From JAGAJR01 sp048463395 (GTDB taxonomy: Bacteria; Pseudomonadota; Alphaproteobacteria; RF32; CAG-239), in contig DBFWPL010000021.1 of assembly GCA_048463395.1 (NCBI GenBank), positions 1 to 64,000 on the forward strand: a stretch of DNA of 64,000 bases, in the 5' to 3' direction. Shown in pieces: positions 42,796 through 51,269 of the stretch. The notes beneath the pieces were generated by a model. That model worked only from the letters and a program-made list of their open reading frames with translations. It made no database searches and was not told the origin of the DNA. Position numbers and translations under genes: made by a program. The first letter of the stretch is position 1, and the number at the start of each line of letters is the position of its first letter.

Positions 42796-44123
42796 TGGAG
42801 ATAGAAGTTTTTATTGATCGGTTGTTTGATTATGCCGAGGTTTGCGGGTTGAAAGAATATCAGGTTTCTTATGCAAAAAATGAGAATAGCGATATTCAGG
42901 TTTTTAATCAGGAGATATTCAAACAAAGCGACAATACGTTAATGATTTTGAGTTTTGCGGTCAGAGTTAACGGCAAAGTAGGGCGTTTTACAACGGAGCG
43001 TTTTGATGCCGATGATGTTCAACGCGTTGTTGACGGAGCGGTTTGCAATGCGGAGCTTATGGAATGTGAGGAAGAGTTTTTCTTTTATGACGGGAAGGGA
43101 ATCTATCCGCAAGTAGTCAAGCATCGTCCGATGATTGAACGTTTGGAAAAGTTTGACAAAGCGTTTTTTCTCAAGCAGTTGGAAAAAGAGACTTATGAGG
43201 CTGATAAAAGGGTTAATAAGGTTATTTCTACCCAGTATTACAGCTCGTTTAGTCAGGCTATTATGAGAAATTCGCTTGGGTTGAATTTGAAAGATGAAAC
43301 TGTTCGGGCGGGAGCTTATGTGTATGCTTCGGCTCAAAACGGTACAGAGGTCAAAACATACGGAGACGGTGTTTGTTTTGACAGAGAAGAAGATTTTAAT
43401 CCCAAGTTGTTGGCGGAAAAAGTGGTAAAAAAACTGGTGTCTCGTTTGGGAGCGGAAGACACGGTTTCCCGCAAAGCCCCGGTTATTTTTGAAAACAAAG
43501 TTTTCGCCTCGATTTTGGGAAGTATCTACGGTATGTTTTCAAGTTATGCCGTGGATACGGGAAAATCAAAGCTGGCCGGAAAAATTGGGGAATTAATCGC
43601 TTCTCCGAAAGTTTCTATCATAGATGATCCATGGCTTGAAAACGGTTTTGCTACTTCTCCTTTTGACAGTGAAGGGGTACCGACTCAGTATAAAGAACTT
43701 GTAAAAGACGGTGTGCTTCAAGGATTTTTGTATGGATTGAGCATGGCTCATAAATATAAAACGAAATCCACCGGCAACGGTACCGGCGGTTTGGGAAGCA
43801 GGGTGTTTAATTTTTATCTCAAAAACGGAACTTGTCCGCCGGAAGAATTGCTGCATAAACTGGGTACCGGTGTTTATATTGACAAGTTAAACGGTTTGAG
43901 CGGAAGTATCAGTTTGGTTTCGGGTAATTTCTCAATGGGGGCGGAAGGTTACCGAGTGAAAAACGGAAAATTGGGACGGTATTTGAATCAATTTACCATT
44001 TCAGGAAATATTTATGAGGTGCTTAAAGATATTGAAGAAGTCGGGAATGATTTGGATTTTGACAGCTCTCCGTTAGGCTCTCCTTCTGTTTTGGTGAAAA
44101 ATATTACGATTGCCAATAATTAG
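42795..44123 (+). CDS. pmbA: TldE/PmbA partner protease subunit
   Basis: 442 residues. The GTG at 42795 overlaps the tldD stop (TAGTG) and has GGAGGG 8 bases ahead; a long open frame before it is a shadow of tldD. It is the TldE/PmbA family, lacking the HExxxH motif, as expected, with STGNGTGGLGSRVFNF and the SGNFSMGAEGY end. It forms a heterodimer with TldD in the cytoplasm. Confidence 0.94.
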   Translation: MEIEVFIDRLFDYAEVCGLKEYQVSYAKNENSDIQVFNQEIFKQSDNTLMILSFAVRVNGKVGRFTTERFDADDVQRVVDGAVCNAELMECEEEFFFYDGKGIYPQVVKHRPMIERLEKFDKAFFLKQLEKETYEADKRVNKVISTQYYSSFSQAIMRNSLGLNLKDETVRAGAYVYASAQNGTEVKTYGDGVCFDREEDFNPKLLAEKVVKKLVSRLGAEDTVSRKAPVIFENKVFASILGSIYGMFSSYAVDTGKSKLAGKIGELIASPKVSIIDDPWLENGFATSPFDSEGVPTQYKELVKDGVLQGFLYGLSMAHKYKTKSTGNGTGGLGSRVFNFYLKNGTCPPEELLHKLGTGVYIDKLNGLSGSISLVSGNFSMGAEGYRVKNGKLGRYLNQFTISGNIYEVLKDIEEVGNDLDFDSSPLGSPSVLVKNITIANN

Positions 44124-44152
44124 TTGACAAATTTGTCCAAAAGAGATATTTT
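44124..44152 (+). promoter_or_regulatory. Promoter of the 199-aa gene
   Basis: TTGACA (44124-44129) and TATTTT (44147-44152), 17-bp spacer, starting at the pmbA stop codon. Confidence 0.6.
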
Positions 44153-44194
44153 AGTGATGATTTATTAAGTATTATCACTAAATTTATTCATATT

Positions 44195-44794
44195 ATGTTT
44201 AAAACAGTCCTTGAGATTCAGGTGAATGACAGTATCCTGGCTCAAAAGAAGAAGATTTATTATCAAGATATCCTTGCTGTGGTCGCTAAGACATTAAAAC
44301 AGCAGAAATTTTATATTCAGGACGGTTCGTTGGTATGGTTAAAGTTTTCACGGGAAGTTGACCGGTTGGTTCATTGCAGAAGTCCGAGAACAAGCGGTTC
44401 TCATGCAGGTTATTTTCTGGATTTGTGTCCTTATAAAGGAAATGTTGTGTTCGGATTTTATCAACCGTTTTCGGGGAAAGTTTATGTCATAGACAGCAAA
44501 GAACTTGAAGATGCGGAAGCGGTTGAGGGAAATTTGCAATTTAATCTGGATTTCCGAAAAATGCAAACAAACCGGATGTTCGGCGAATATTTTGACATTA
44601 AACGCTTATCCCGATGCTTTGAAGTTTGTAAGAAATGTTTTTCTTCAGAGTATGTTCTTACGGCTTGTGAAGACAGAGAAGTGGTCAAAACAGTGGTCTC
44701 CACGTCTTCATCTTCGGCGGAAGATGCCTTTTATGAAAAAGAGGTTTCTTCAAATATAAAACGTTACAGTCCTATGTTTTTTAATAAATTTTGA
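44195..44794 (+). CDS. 199-aa protein of unknown function
   Basis: A mixed alpha/beta cytoplasmic protein with no signal peptide. The middle (VVFGFYQPFSGKVYVIDSKE) looks like paired strands; three Cys lie close together (CFEVCKKCF) and a Ser-rich stretch (STSSSSAED) precedes the tail. No family is recognised. The A/T-rich leader has no Shine-Dalgarno site. It is followed after 3 bp by the 133-aa gene. Confidence 0.6.
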   Translation: MFKTVLEIQVNDSILAQKKKIYYQDILAVVAKTLKQQKFYIQDGSLVWLKFSREVDRLVHCRSPRTSGSHAGYFLDLCPYKGNVVFGFYQPFSGKVYVIDSKELEDAEAVEGNLQFNLDFRKMQTNRMFGEYFDIKRLSRCFEVCKKCFSSEYVLTACEDREVVKTVVSTSSSSAEDAFYEKEVSSNIKRYSPMFFNKF

Positions 44795-44797
44795 GCT

Positions 44798-45199
44798 ATG
44801 TTTATAAAAAAATTTGCGGATAGAAAAGTCCTTAATTGGAGGCCTCTCAAGGGAAAGGCTTTCATTACCGAGAATGATTTGGCAACGGTTATCGCATCTG
44901 GTTTTCTCAAGGCAGAAAAGTATGTCTTTGTTTCTTTTGAAGGCTTGTATGAAACGGCAGCAAACCATGATAACAGCAACCTGTTGGTTGATAAAGTTTA
45001 TCATACTTTGTGGCTGATTTCCAGAGAATATTATCTCTTGTGCGTTTCAGAGAAAAATCCTTGTCTGGTACATGTAGATATTTATCAGGAAAAGGTTGAA
45101 AAAGACAAGATGTGTTTGAACCCCGGAGTTTATGATTTGGTGGAGATGATAAAAATTTCCCATGACGGAAAGCTCTATCTGAAGAATGAGTTCATCTGA
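44798..45199 (+). CDS. 133-aa protein of unknown function
   Basis: It starts 3 bp after the preceding gene and likely depends on it for translation, as no ribosome site of its own is visible. Predicted mixed alpha/beta; LLCVSEKNPCLVHVDIYQEK looks like a hairpin of strands. There are no known motifs. A terminator follows, so the pair is an operon of two lineage-specific proteins that may work together. Confidence 0.55.
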   Translation: MFIKKFADRKVLNWRPLKGKAFITENDLATVIASGFLKAEKYVFVSFEGLYETAANHDNSNLLVDKVYHTLWLISREYYLLCVSEKNPCLVHVDIYQEKVEKDKMCLNPGVYDLVEMIKISHDGKLYLKNEFI

Positions 45200-45225
45200 T
45201 TCTCCAAATTTTGCGTAAGAAACGA

Positions 45226-45261
45226 AAAACCTTGAAAGCGTTGTTGCTTTTGAGGTTTTTT
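45226..45261 (+). terminator. Terminator of the 199/133-aa operon
   Basis: AAAACCTTGAAAGC / GCTTTTGAGGTTTT, then six T. Confidence 0.85.
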
Positions 45262-45305
45262 GTTTATATAGTAAACGGAGTTTGTGATAATAAAGGATTT
45301 TGATT

Positions 45306-46514
45306 ATGCAGAAAGCTGCCCAATATCAGGCTGTGTTAGAACTTTTGACGGAGATTTTTAAAGATAAGTTTCCGGCGGACAATATTATCAATGCTTATAT
45401 GCGGGAGAGAAAATATATCGGTTCAAAAGACCGACGTTTTATTACGGAAACCGTGTGGAAAATCATCAGAAACCGCAGGAAGTTATCGTTTGATGCGGGA
45501 AGCGATGACGTTCGTAAGATATTGATGGTATATTTGCAGGATGAAGATTTGGATTTGATTTTCGGCAACGGTGATTATGCTCCCGCCGCTTTAAGCAAAG
45601 AAGAAAAAATCTGGCTTAAGCATAAAAATGAAGAAGTTTATCCGGCGGATGTAGAAGCGGAGTGCCCGAAATGGCTGTTTGAAAAAATTCAGGATATGGC
45701 GTTGTTGAAGTCTTTGAATGAGCCGGCCACCGCTGATTTGCGGATAAATACCAAAAGCAGGGGCGATGTGATTGATAAACTCAGAAACGAAGGTCTGTTT
45801 TTTGCTCCGACGGTTTATTCTCCTATCGGTATCCGTTCTACAGAGCGGGTAAATCTTAATAATTGCATTGCCTATAAAGAAGGTTTGATTGAAGTTCAGG
45901 ATGAGGCTTCTCAGTTGGCGGCCATTCTGAGCGATGTGCGTCCTGAGCATAAAGTTATAGATTATTGCTGCGGAGCCGGCGGAAAAACGCTGACAATTTC
46001 TTTTTTGATGCAGGGGCAGGGGAATATTCATATTCATGACATCAGTAAAAAACGGTTGGAAGCAATTAAAGAACGGGCGGAGCGACTGAATGTGAAAAAT
46101 ATTGAAACGGTTTCGGAGTTAAAAGACAAGGATTACGACCGTTTTATTGTTGACGCTCCATGTTCGGGAACGGGGACTTGGCGGAGAAGTCCGGATGCGA
46201 AGTTTCGTTTGACTCCGGAGCAGCTGGGCGAGCTGAACAAAGTTCAGGCGGAAATTCTGGAAACGGCTTATGAGCATACCCAAACGGGCGGACGGATTGT
46301 TTATATTACCTGTTCCGTTCTTCCGGATGAAAATGAAGAGGTAATTGAGGCTTTTAAATCCCGTCATGCGGATGTTAAACATCTTAATTTGAAACAGTTG
46401 TGGCAGTCCAAACTGGATGCTCCTTATCCGTGTATGAACGAGAATTATTTGCGTTTTTCGCCTTTGACGACGGGAACAGACGGATTTTTCTTTACGGTTT
46501 TGGTTAAAGGTTAA
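45306..46514 (+). CDS. RsmB-type RNA m5C methyltransferase
   Basis: 402 residues from the ATG with AAGGA 8 bases ahead. It has an NusB-like helical N-terminus, then a Rossmann methylase: DYCCGAGGKTL for SAM, DAPCSGTGTWRR with the catalytic Cys (motif IV) and TCSVLPDENEEV (motif VI Cys). The order is that of RsmB/NOP2-Sun enzymes that make C5-methylcytidine, probably in 16S rRNA. The exact target is not decided. Confidence 0.9.
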   Translation: MQKAAQYQAVLELLTEIFKDKFPADNIINAYMRERKYIGSKDRRFITETVWKIIRNRRKLSFDAGSDDVRKILMVYLQDEDLDLIFGNGDYAPAALSKEEKIWLKHKNEEVYPADVEAECPKWLFEKIQDMALLKSLNEPATADLRINTKSRGDVIDKLRNEGLFFAPTVYSPIGIRSTERVNLNNCIAYKEGLIEVQDEASQLAAILSDVRPEHKVIDYCCGAGGKTLTISFLMQGQGNIHIHDISKKRLEAIKERAERLNVKNIETVSELKDKDYDRFIVDAPCSGTGTWRRSPDAKFRLTPEQLGELNKVQAEILETAYEHTQTGGRIVYITCSVLPDENEEVIEAFKSRHADVKHLNLKQLWQSKLDAPYPCMNENYLRFSPLTTGTDGFFFTVLVKG

Positions 46515-46524
46515 CTTTGCCGAT

Positions 46525-46851
46525 TTATGGTTTGGGCGGAAGCTGTTTGTTGTTTATTTGATAAATATAAGAGATAATTTCGGCAACGGCGGAAAAAGCT
46601 TCAACCGGAATTTCGCTGTCAATGTCAACGGCTTTTAATATTTGTACCAAATCGGCATCCTGATGGATTTCTATGCCCTCATCCAAGGCAATCTGGATGA
46701 TTTTTTCGGCAATTTGCCCTTGTCCCTTGGCAAGAACTTTCGGGGCGTTGTTTTTGAGCGGGTCATATCCTAAGGCAACAGCATAATCTGGGGACAAACT
46801 GCTATCTTGATTGTTTTTATCCTGTTTTCTGTTATTATCCTGTTCAGACAT
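46525..46851 (-). CDS. FlhB C-terminal-like protein (FhlB)
   Basis: 108 residues equal to the cytoplasmic tail of FlhB/EscU: SPDYAVALGYDPLKNNAPKV, then GQGQIAEKIIQIALDEGIEI and DLVQIL. The autocleavage NPTH is absent. Such stand-alone FhlB proteins can substitute for or assist the FlhB substrate switch in flagellar export. It diverges from the flgBC-fliE promoter, consistent with a flagellar role. Confidence 0.85.
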   Translation of the reverse strand: MSEQDNNRKQDKNNQDSSLSPDYAVALGYDPLKNNAPKVLAKGQGQIAEKIIQIALDEGIEIHQDADLVQILKAVDIDSEIPVEAFSAVAEIISYIYQINNKQLPPKP

Positions 46852-46924
46852 TATGGGATTGTTCCTGTCAGTTAAAACCTAACGTATTGTAATGTTTGAT
46901 TAATTGAATTGCAACAGGTTTTAT

Positions 46925-46941
46925 TTGGCATAAAATTTGCA
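46925..46941 (+). promoter_or_regulatory. Sigma-54 promoter of flgB
   Basis: TTTGGCATAAAATTTGCA: GG and GC are separated by exactly 10 bp, the -24/-12 layout. In Caulobacter and relatives flagellar basal-body genes of this class are RpoN-dependent. Confidence 0.75.
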
Positions 46942-46992
46942 TGATGTTTGTTATGTTGGGGAACATAACTGAACAGGGGAGGTTTTACAACG

Positions 46993-47406
46993 ATGGATTT
47001 GAACAATCTTTCGGTTTTTAATATGGCAAATGCCAATATGAAGTATCTGACCGAGCGTCAGAAGGTTTTGGCGTCTAATGTTGCCAATGCCAATACTCCG
47101 GGGTATTTGGCAAAAGATATTGAAAAACCTTCTTTTTCTCAATTTATGGAAAAAGTTCCGCTCCGTCTTAATGTTACTAATGAAAAGCATTTTGCACTTC
47201 TTCCGTCTCAGATGGCAAAAGAAAAGAGTAACGGGGTTTATACGCCCAAACCGACAACGGCTTTGACAATAGACGGAAACGGCGTAGTGCTTGAAGACCA
47301 GTTAAATGAAGTCAGCAAAACCAAAAGCGAGTATGACCGCATGCTTACCATTTACGGAAAGTATAAGGATTTGCTTTCGGTTGCCAACACAAAGATTAAC
47401 GCTTAG
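46993..47406 (+). CDS. flgB: Flagellar basal-body rod protein FlgB
   Basis: 137 residues. Proximal rod subunit exported through the flagellar secretion system. The N-terminal rod motif is visible (QKVLASNVANANTPGYLAKDI) and the C-terminal helix ends in a Tyr/Leu-rich segment. GGGGAGG precedes the ATG, and a sigma-54 type promoter lies 50 bp upstream. It leads an flgB-flgC-fliE operon. Confidence 0.94.
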   Translation: MDLNNLSVFNMANANMKYLTERQKVLASNVANANTPGYLAKDIEKPSFSQFMEKVPLRLNVTNEKHFALLPSQMAKEKSNGVYTPKPTTALTIDGNGVVLEDQLNEVSKTKSEYDRMLTIYGKYKDLLSVANTKINA

Positions 47407-47411
47407 GGAGA

Positions 47412-47831
47412 GTGAAAATGTCGGGTAATTTGTCAATCAGTGCGGATATTGCCGTTTCCGGCATGAAAGCTCAGGCCGAGCGGCTCAGAATTATTTCCGA
47501 GAATATGGCAAACGCTGATTCAATCGGTATTCGTCCGGGTGAAGATCCTTATCGTCGTCAGGTGGTAATGTTTAAAGATTATGTGGATAAGGAGACCGGA
47601 GCCAATATGGTAAAAGTTTCCAGAGTGGCAAAGGATGAATCTCCGTTTGAAAAGAAATATGAGCCGAATCATCCGGCAGCGGATGCCCAAGGGTATGTTT
47701 CTTTGCCGAATGTTAATCCGTTGATTGAAATGATGGATATGAAAGAGGCTCAGCGGACTTATGATGCCAATTTGGCGGTAATGCAAACGGCAAGGGAAAT
47801 GAATTCTAAAATTTTGGATGTTTTGAAGTAG
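47412..47831 (+). CDS. flgC: Flagellar basal-body rod protein FlgC
   Basis: 139 residues. Rod subunit with the ISENMANADSIG N-terminal motif, the PYRRQVVMFKDY segment and the YVSLPNVNPLIEMMDMKEAQRTYDAN-type C-terminal region. It lies 5 bp after flgB with its own GGGAG site. Confidence 0.94.
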   Translation: MKMSGNLSISADIAVSGMKAQAERLRIISENMANADSIGIRPGEDPYRRQVVMFKDYVDKETGANMVKVSRVAKDESPFEKKYEPNHPAADAQGYVSLPNVNPLIEMMDMKEAQRTYDANLAVMQTAREMNSKILDVLK

Positions 47832-47853
47832 TTAAATAATAAGGGGAAAAATA

Positions 47854-48171
47854 GTGAGTAACAATATATCCAGTGCCTTAGGAGCTTATCAGCAGGCTTT
47901 GAGCCGTATCGGAGCAAAAAATCCGATAGCGGCGGAAGAAGTCAAAGCTCAGGAGGTTTCTTTTAAGGATGTGGTTAAGCAAGTTGTTACCAATACGGTG
48001 GACTTGTCAAAGAAAGGTGAACAGCTTTCTATGCAGGGAATTGCCGGAAAGGCAGACATTCAGGATGTGGTTTTGGCGGTTTCTAATGCCGAGACGGCTT
48101 TGGAAACGGTTGTTGCCGTTCGAGATACGGCAATTAAGGCTTATAAAGAAATTATGCAGATGACAATGTAA
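47854..48171 (+). CDS. fliE: Flagellar hook-basal body protein FliE
   Basis: 105 residues from a GTG with AGGGGA ahead. FliE links the MS ring to the rod. VSFKDVVKQVV and DIQDVVLAVSNAETALETVV with the terminal AIKAYKEIMQM are the family features. It is the last gene of the operon, 22 bp after flgC. No terminator is seen before tRNA-Leu. Confidence 0.93.
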   Translation: MSNNISSALGAYQQALSRIGAKNPIAAEEVKAQEVSFKDVVKQVVTNTVDLSKKGEQLSMQGIAGKADIQDVVLAVSNAETALETVVAVRDTAIKAYKEIMQMTM

Positions 48172-48248
48172 AAGTTTTTTGCGGAATTTCGTAAAAAAGG
48201 CTTGATTTATTTTAGGAAGTGCTATAAACATTTTTCAGATTTGTTAAT

Positions 48249-48334
48249 GCGGCCGTGGCGAAATTGGTAGACGCGTAACGTTGAGGTCGTTATGAGCTAA
48301 GCTCATGGAAGTTCGAGTCTTCTCGGCCGCACCA
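48249..48334 (+). tRNA. tRNA-Leu (GAG anticodon)
   Basis: 86 nt with a long variable arm (TGAGCTAAGCTCA) and encoded CCA. The acceptor GCGGCCG pairs with CGGCCGC, the anticodon loop is TTGAGGT and the T loop TTCGAGT. A -10-like TATAAA lies 22 bp upstream. Confidence 0.93.
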
Positions 48335-48399
48335 AAAAAGCTCCTCTTTACGAGGAGCTTTTTTGGTGTGGGGAGAAGACTATGACGTCAAAGATGTAA
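48324..48399 (+). repeat. tRNA-Leu tail repeat, copy 1
   Basis: The end of tRNA-Leu, its terminator and 35 bp beyond (GGGGAGAAGACTATGACGTC) repeat at 48497-48571 with few differences. Confidence 0.85.
48337..48367 (+). terminator. Terminator of tRNA-Leu
   Basis: AAAAGCTCCTC / GAGGAGCTTTT directly after the CCA end. The hairpin with the tRNA tail is copied at 48503-48537. Confidence 0.85.
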
Positions 48400-48496
48400 C
48401 ATTCGCCGGAATAACTGTCGTGTTTTCCGGCTCATTAACATCTCAACGATTGGTTCGTAAAAAATCCAAGCAGTTGGATTTTTTTCTCCCAATTCT

Positions 48497-48571
48497 CGGT
48501 CGCACCAAAAAAGCTCCTTTTTATGAGGAGCTTTTTTGGTGCGGGGAGAAGACTATGACGTCAAAGATGTA
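48497..48571 (+). repeat. tRNA-Leu tail repeat, copy 2
   Basis: Begins with TCGGTCGCACCA, a one-base variant of the tRNA-Leu 3' end, followed by the same terminator and tail. The 97 bp between the copies carry no gene. Confidence 0.85.
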
Positions 48572-48709
48572 TTTTAGGAATAAATTCCTTGACTTTTAAA
48601 TGGGATTTTGTTATATATTAGTTGGCCACTTATTATAAGTGTATCTAAAAACCGTTGGTTAATTCCTGCGGTTTTTTTGTATTTTAAACAACAAAACAGG
48701 AGAAAAGGA

Positions 48710-49237
48710 ATGTCAAATTTGATACGATATATTATTCAAGATGATCCATCTGAAGAAAGAGTATCTGGTTTATTGTTTGATAGAGTTATAAATGATTATA
48801 AAAAAGCTAGTTCTGGAAAATATAGGACTAAAAAATCAGAAGAGCCTGATGATTGGGGCAAAAAGACAGAATCTCATTTGAATGAGTATCTAAAAAAAGA
48901 AAAATCTGTTTATCCGGGAAAAACAAGAACGGGTTTGCTTGCTCCATTTAAAGATTTTATTAGAAATAAAGAGGCTATGAAAACGGATGGCAGAATAGGT
49001 AATGATAAATTTTTTCATTGCAGAGCTAATTATGAAGCTGCTAAGCGTGGAAGGTGGGGAGAGTTTGTTGGTAAGACAATGAGCGTTGTTAGAGAATTTC
49101 CGTATGGTACAATTAAAGATGGAATTCAAGCTTCATCGGATGATTGGGAAGCTAATCGACGAGGTTGGCGAGGAGCCAAGTCAGGCAAAAGTCTTTTAGA
49201 AAGTTGTTCTCGTAATCCTCGAGATTATTATAAATAA
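48710..49237 (+). CDS. Serum-amyloid-A-like domain protein
   Basis: 175 residues; the ATG has AGGAGAAAAGGA directly upstream, while the longer frame runs through the repeat. The C-terminal 80 residues (GRIGNDKFFHCRANYEAAKR, G-x-W-G-E-F, a W-E-A-N near 146 and a terminal N-P-R-D-Y-Y) line up with serum amyloid A, which in bacteria I know as the end domain of some Rhs-type proteins. The first 90 residues are charged and helical, with no signal peptide. It is followed by two small membrane proteins. A toxin-like role is possible but unproven. Confidence 0.65.
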   Translation: MSNLIRYIIQDDPSEERVSGLLFDRVINDYKKASSGKYRTKKSEEPDDWGKKTESHLNEYLKKEKSVYPGKTRTGLLAPFKDFIRNKEAMKTDGRIGNDKFFHCRANYEAAKRGRWGEFVGKTMSVVREFPYGTIKDGIQASSDDWEANRRGWRGAKSGKSLLESCSRNPRDYYK

Positions 49238-49288
49238 TCTTGCAAATCCCAATAAAGCTTTTAGAATAGGTATTATGGAGAAAATTTA

Positions 49289-49654
49289 ATGAAAAAACGA
49301 TTCAAAGACTTATTTCTAAAAGCTTTATGGTTTGGAATTAGAAGTGTTTTTTGTTTGTTTTTGGTTCTTATTGTAGCCAATTATACTTTAGATGTTTATA
49401 GTTATGCAAAAGAGCAATTTTCTTATTCAATTGTTCTTTTTATAATAATAGGTATTTTAATTTTACTGAGTTGTGTTGTGCTTATTTTTACAAAAGTTGT
49501 AATGTGGAAAGTTTTAACAATTCTGATTTTGTGTATAATATATTTTTTGATGAACTTTTATGATAATGATGTGATTTATTCTAACCAAGTGCGGGTTTGT
49601 ATTGAAGGTAACTATAATGATTGTGTTTTAAAAGACCAATTTGAAGAACCATAA
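49289..49654 (+). CDS. 121-aa membrane protein of the SAA cassette
   Basis: Three hydrophobic segments (about 16-33, 46-68 and 72-90) and a short hydrophilic C-terminal tail with two Cys. The start has GGAG upstream. It begins 51 bp after the SAA-like gene, and a broken copy of its first codons occurs at 50137-50192. The family is unknown. It may be an immunity or partner protein; that is inferred only from position. Confidence 0.55.
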   Translation: MKKRFKDLFLKALWFGIRSVFCLFLVLIVANYTLDVYSYAKEQFSYSIVLFIIIGILILLSCVVLIFTKVVMWKVLTILILCIIYFLMNFYDNDVIYSNQVRVCIEGNYNDCVLKDQFEEP

Positions 49655-49663
49655 GGTACTGTC

Positions 49664-49984
49664 ATGAAAATTCTTAAAATTATTCCTTTTTATTTATTTT
49701 TGGTTTTAAATTCATTTATTGTTTTTATATATTTGATAAATTATCCAGAGGATATGATAAGTGATCAAATTCCATGGAATGCGGAAGCTTTAGGTTGGAA
49801 ATATGAGAATAGAATCAATTATACTATTGTAATATTGTTTGATTTGTTTCTAGTGATAGTACCTTCTGTTTATGCTCTCAGAATTCAAAAGAAAAATCTG
49901 AAAAAAGCTTATATAGCAATTATAATTCCTTTCTTCATATATATGGCAAGATATATATATTACAGCTATTTCAACAATATATGA
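49664..49984 (+). CDS. 106-aa membrane protein of the SAA cassette
   Basis: Three hydrophobic segments (about 7-27, 52-71 and 82-100) with a polar loop after the first. It starts 9 bp after the previous gene. No family is recognised. The very low GC content and small size match the previous gene and suggest that they arrived together. Confidence 0.5.
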   Translation: MKILKIIPFYLFLVLNSFIVFIYLINYPEDMISDQIPWNAEALGWKYENRINYTIVILFDLFLVIVPSVYALRIQKKNLKKAYIAIIIPFFIYMARYIYYSYFNNI

Positions 49985-50017
49985 GTTTTATTAATATTTG
50001 TTTTGGGTGTAAAAAAT

Positions 50018-50061
50018 GGTTCGGATGAAAGAAGAGTATGACGTTAAAGATGTAACACTCG
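50018..50061 (+). repeat. Degenerate third copy of the tRNA-Leu tail repeat
   Basis: TATGACGTTAAAGATGTAAC plus flanks resembles the last part of copies 1 and 2; it lacks the terminator and tRNA end. Confidence 0.55.
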
Positions 50062-50063
50062 TC

Positions 50064-50192
50064 TAATCCTCAAGATTATAAATAATCTTGCAAATCCTGG
50101 TAAAGCTTTTAGAATAGGTATTATGGAGAGAATTTAATGAAAAACGATTCAAAGACTTATTTCTAAAAGCTTTGTGGGTTGGGATAAGAGTT
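50064..50192 (+). pseudogene. Truncated duplicate of the SAA-gene end and membrane-gene start
   Basis: About 130 bp matching 49212-49341: the last codons of the SAA-like gene, the intergenic stretch, the ribosome site and the first codons of the 121-aa gene. One A is missing after the ATG, so the frame stops after nine codons. It is evidence of an unequal tandem duplication. Confidence 0.7.
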
Positions 50193-50288
50193 TTTTATAG
50201 AAATCAAGTTGAATTATTTATATAAATCTTTTATTGAAAATTAATAAAATTTCTGTCATCTTTACATATCACTTGAGATGAGGCGGGT

Positions 50289-51152
50289 ATGAAGACAATA
50301 AGAATTTCGGCTGTTTGTTCCCTTATGCTTCTTTTTTCCGGTGTTTGCCGAGCAGATATGAATGAATTGGTTGTTGATAAAACGAGAGAAGTTGTTGATG
50401 AAATGGGCTTCTCCGATAATTTCATCCGTAATTTGAAAGATTGCCAACCGGTCAAAGAAAAAAGGACTTACAATGGCGTGGAAGCCATTTATGAAATTAA
50501 AGGGCGGGATGAGGATGGAAACTGCATCATTGTTTCTAACGGACAGCATGAAAAAATTCAAAGTGTTTCAACCTGCAAGTTTGATAAGAATATTCTTGAT
50601 TTGTTTTATAATGCTCAGCTTCAGGTTAAAAAATTGATTGCCAACGCCAATTCGGTGGAGGAAATCCTAAGCAATGAGGATTATCTGATTGCCGGCGGTT
50701 TGCTAATGAATGACGAATTGTGTGATAATCGTCGTTCCGAATTTGATCCGACAAAAGAGTTGCGGCAGAAACTGGCTGTTTGTGAGCCGTATCAGGAAGT
50801 GGAGCAGACGGATCGTTATGAAGTAGTTATGGATGTGGAAGGAAAAATCGGCAATGTTTGCCGTTATACGATTAAAACTACGACCAAGGCTCCCAAGGAA
50901 GAAGATTTGCGAAAACTTCTCGGAGATGAGACATTTGAAAATATGAAGGATAATCTGTTGAAAGATATTACGGCGACGACAAAATGTGCTTTTTCACCGG
51001 ATGAATTGCATAAATATATTGCAATTTTAGAGAAGACGTCCATTCCGGCGGGAGATGTTTATGATCTTTCATATATGGATCAAATCCAGCAGTCTAATCG
51101 GGAAGCTGTGGATTTTATTATGAATTCTTCCGAGTGTAAGACTTACCGCTGA
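50289..51152 (+). CDS. Secreted protein with internal duplication
   Basis: 287 residues with a signal peptide (cleavage near A22). Two similar halves are visible: residues 49-110 (LKDCQPVKE, YEIKG, GNCIIV, STCKF) and 162-248 (LAVCEPYQE, MDVEG, GNVCRYTI, TKCAFS). Each keeps three Cys at like spacing, so disulphide-bonded periplasmic repeats are likely. The family is unknown. A GGCGGG site precedes the ATG. Confidence 0.65.
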   Translation: MKTIRISAVCSLMLLFSGVCRADMNELVVDKTREVVDEMGFSDNFIRNLKDCQPVKEKRTYNGVEAIYEIKGRDEDGNCIIVSNGQHEKIQSVSTCKFDKNILDLFYNAQLQVKKLIANANSVEEILSNEDYLIAGGLLMNDELCDNRRSEFDPTKELRQKLAVCEPYQEVEQTDRYEVVMDVEGKIGNVCRYTIKTTTKAPKEEDLRKLLGDETFENMKDNLLKDITATTKCAFSPDELHKYIAILEKTSIPAGDVYDLSYMDQIQQSNREAVDFIMNSSECKTYR

Positions 51153-51269
51153 TTTGCGGATTGCAAAAACGGAAATTGTGCATATTTTAATTTTTGTCTT
51201 TCAGAAAAATGGATAACAGATTAAAAAAGACCTTAGTTTAGTTGAATGTTTTTAGTTTAGGGAGGTCGT

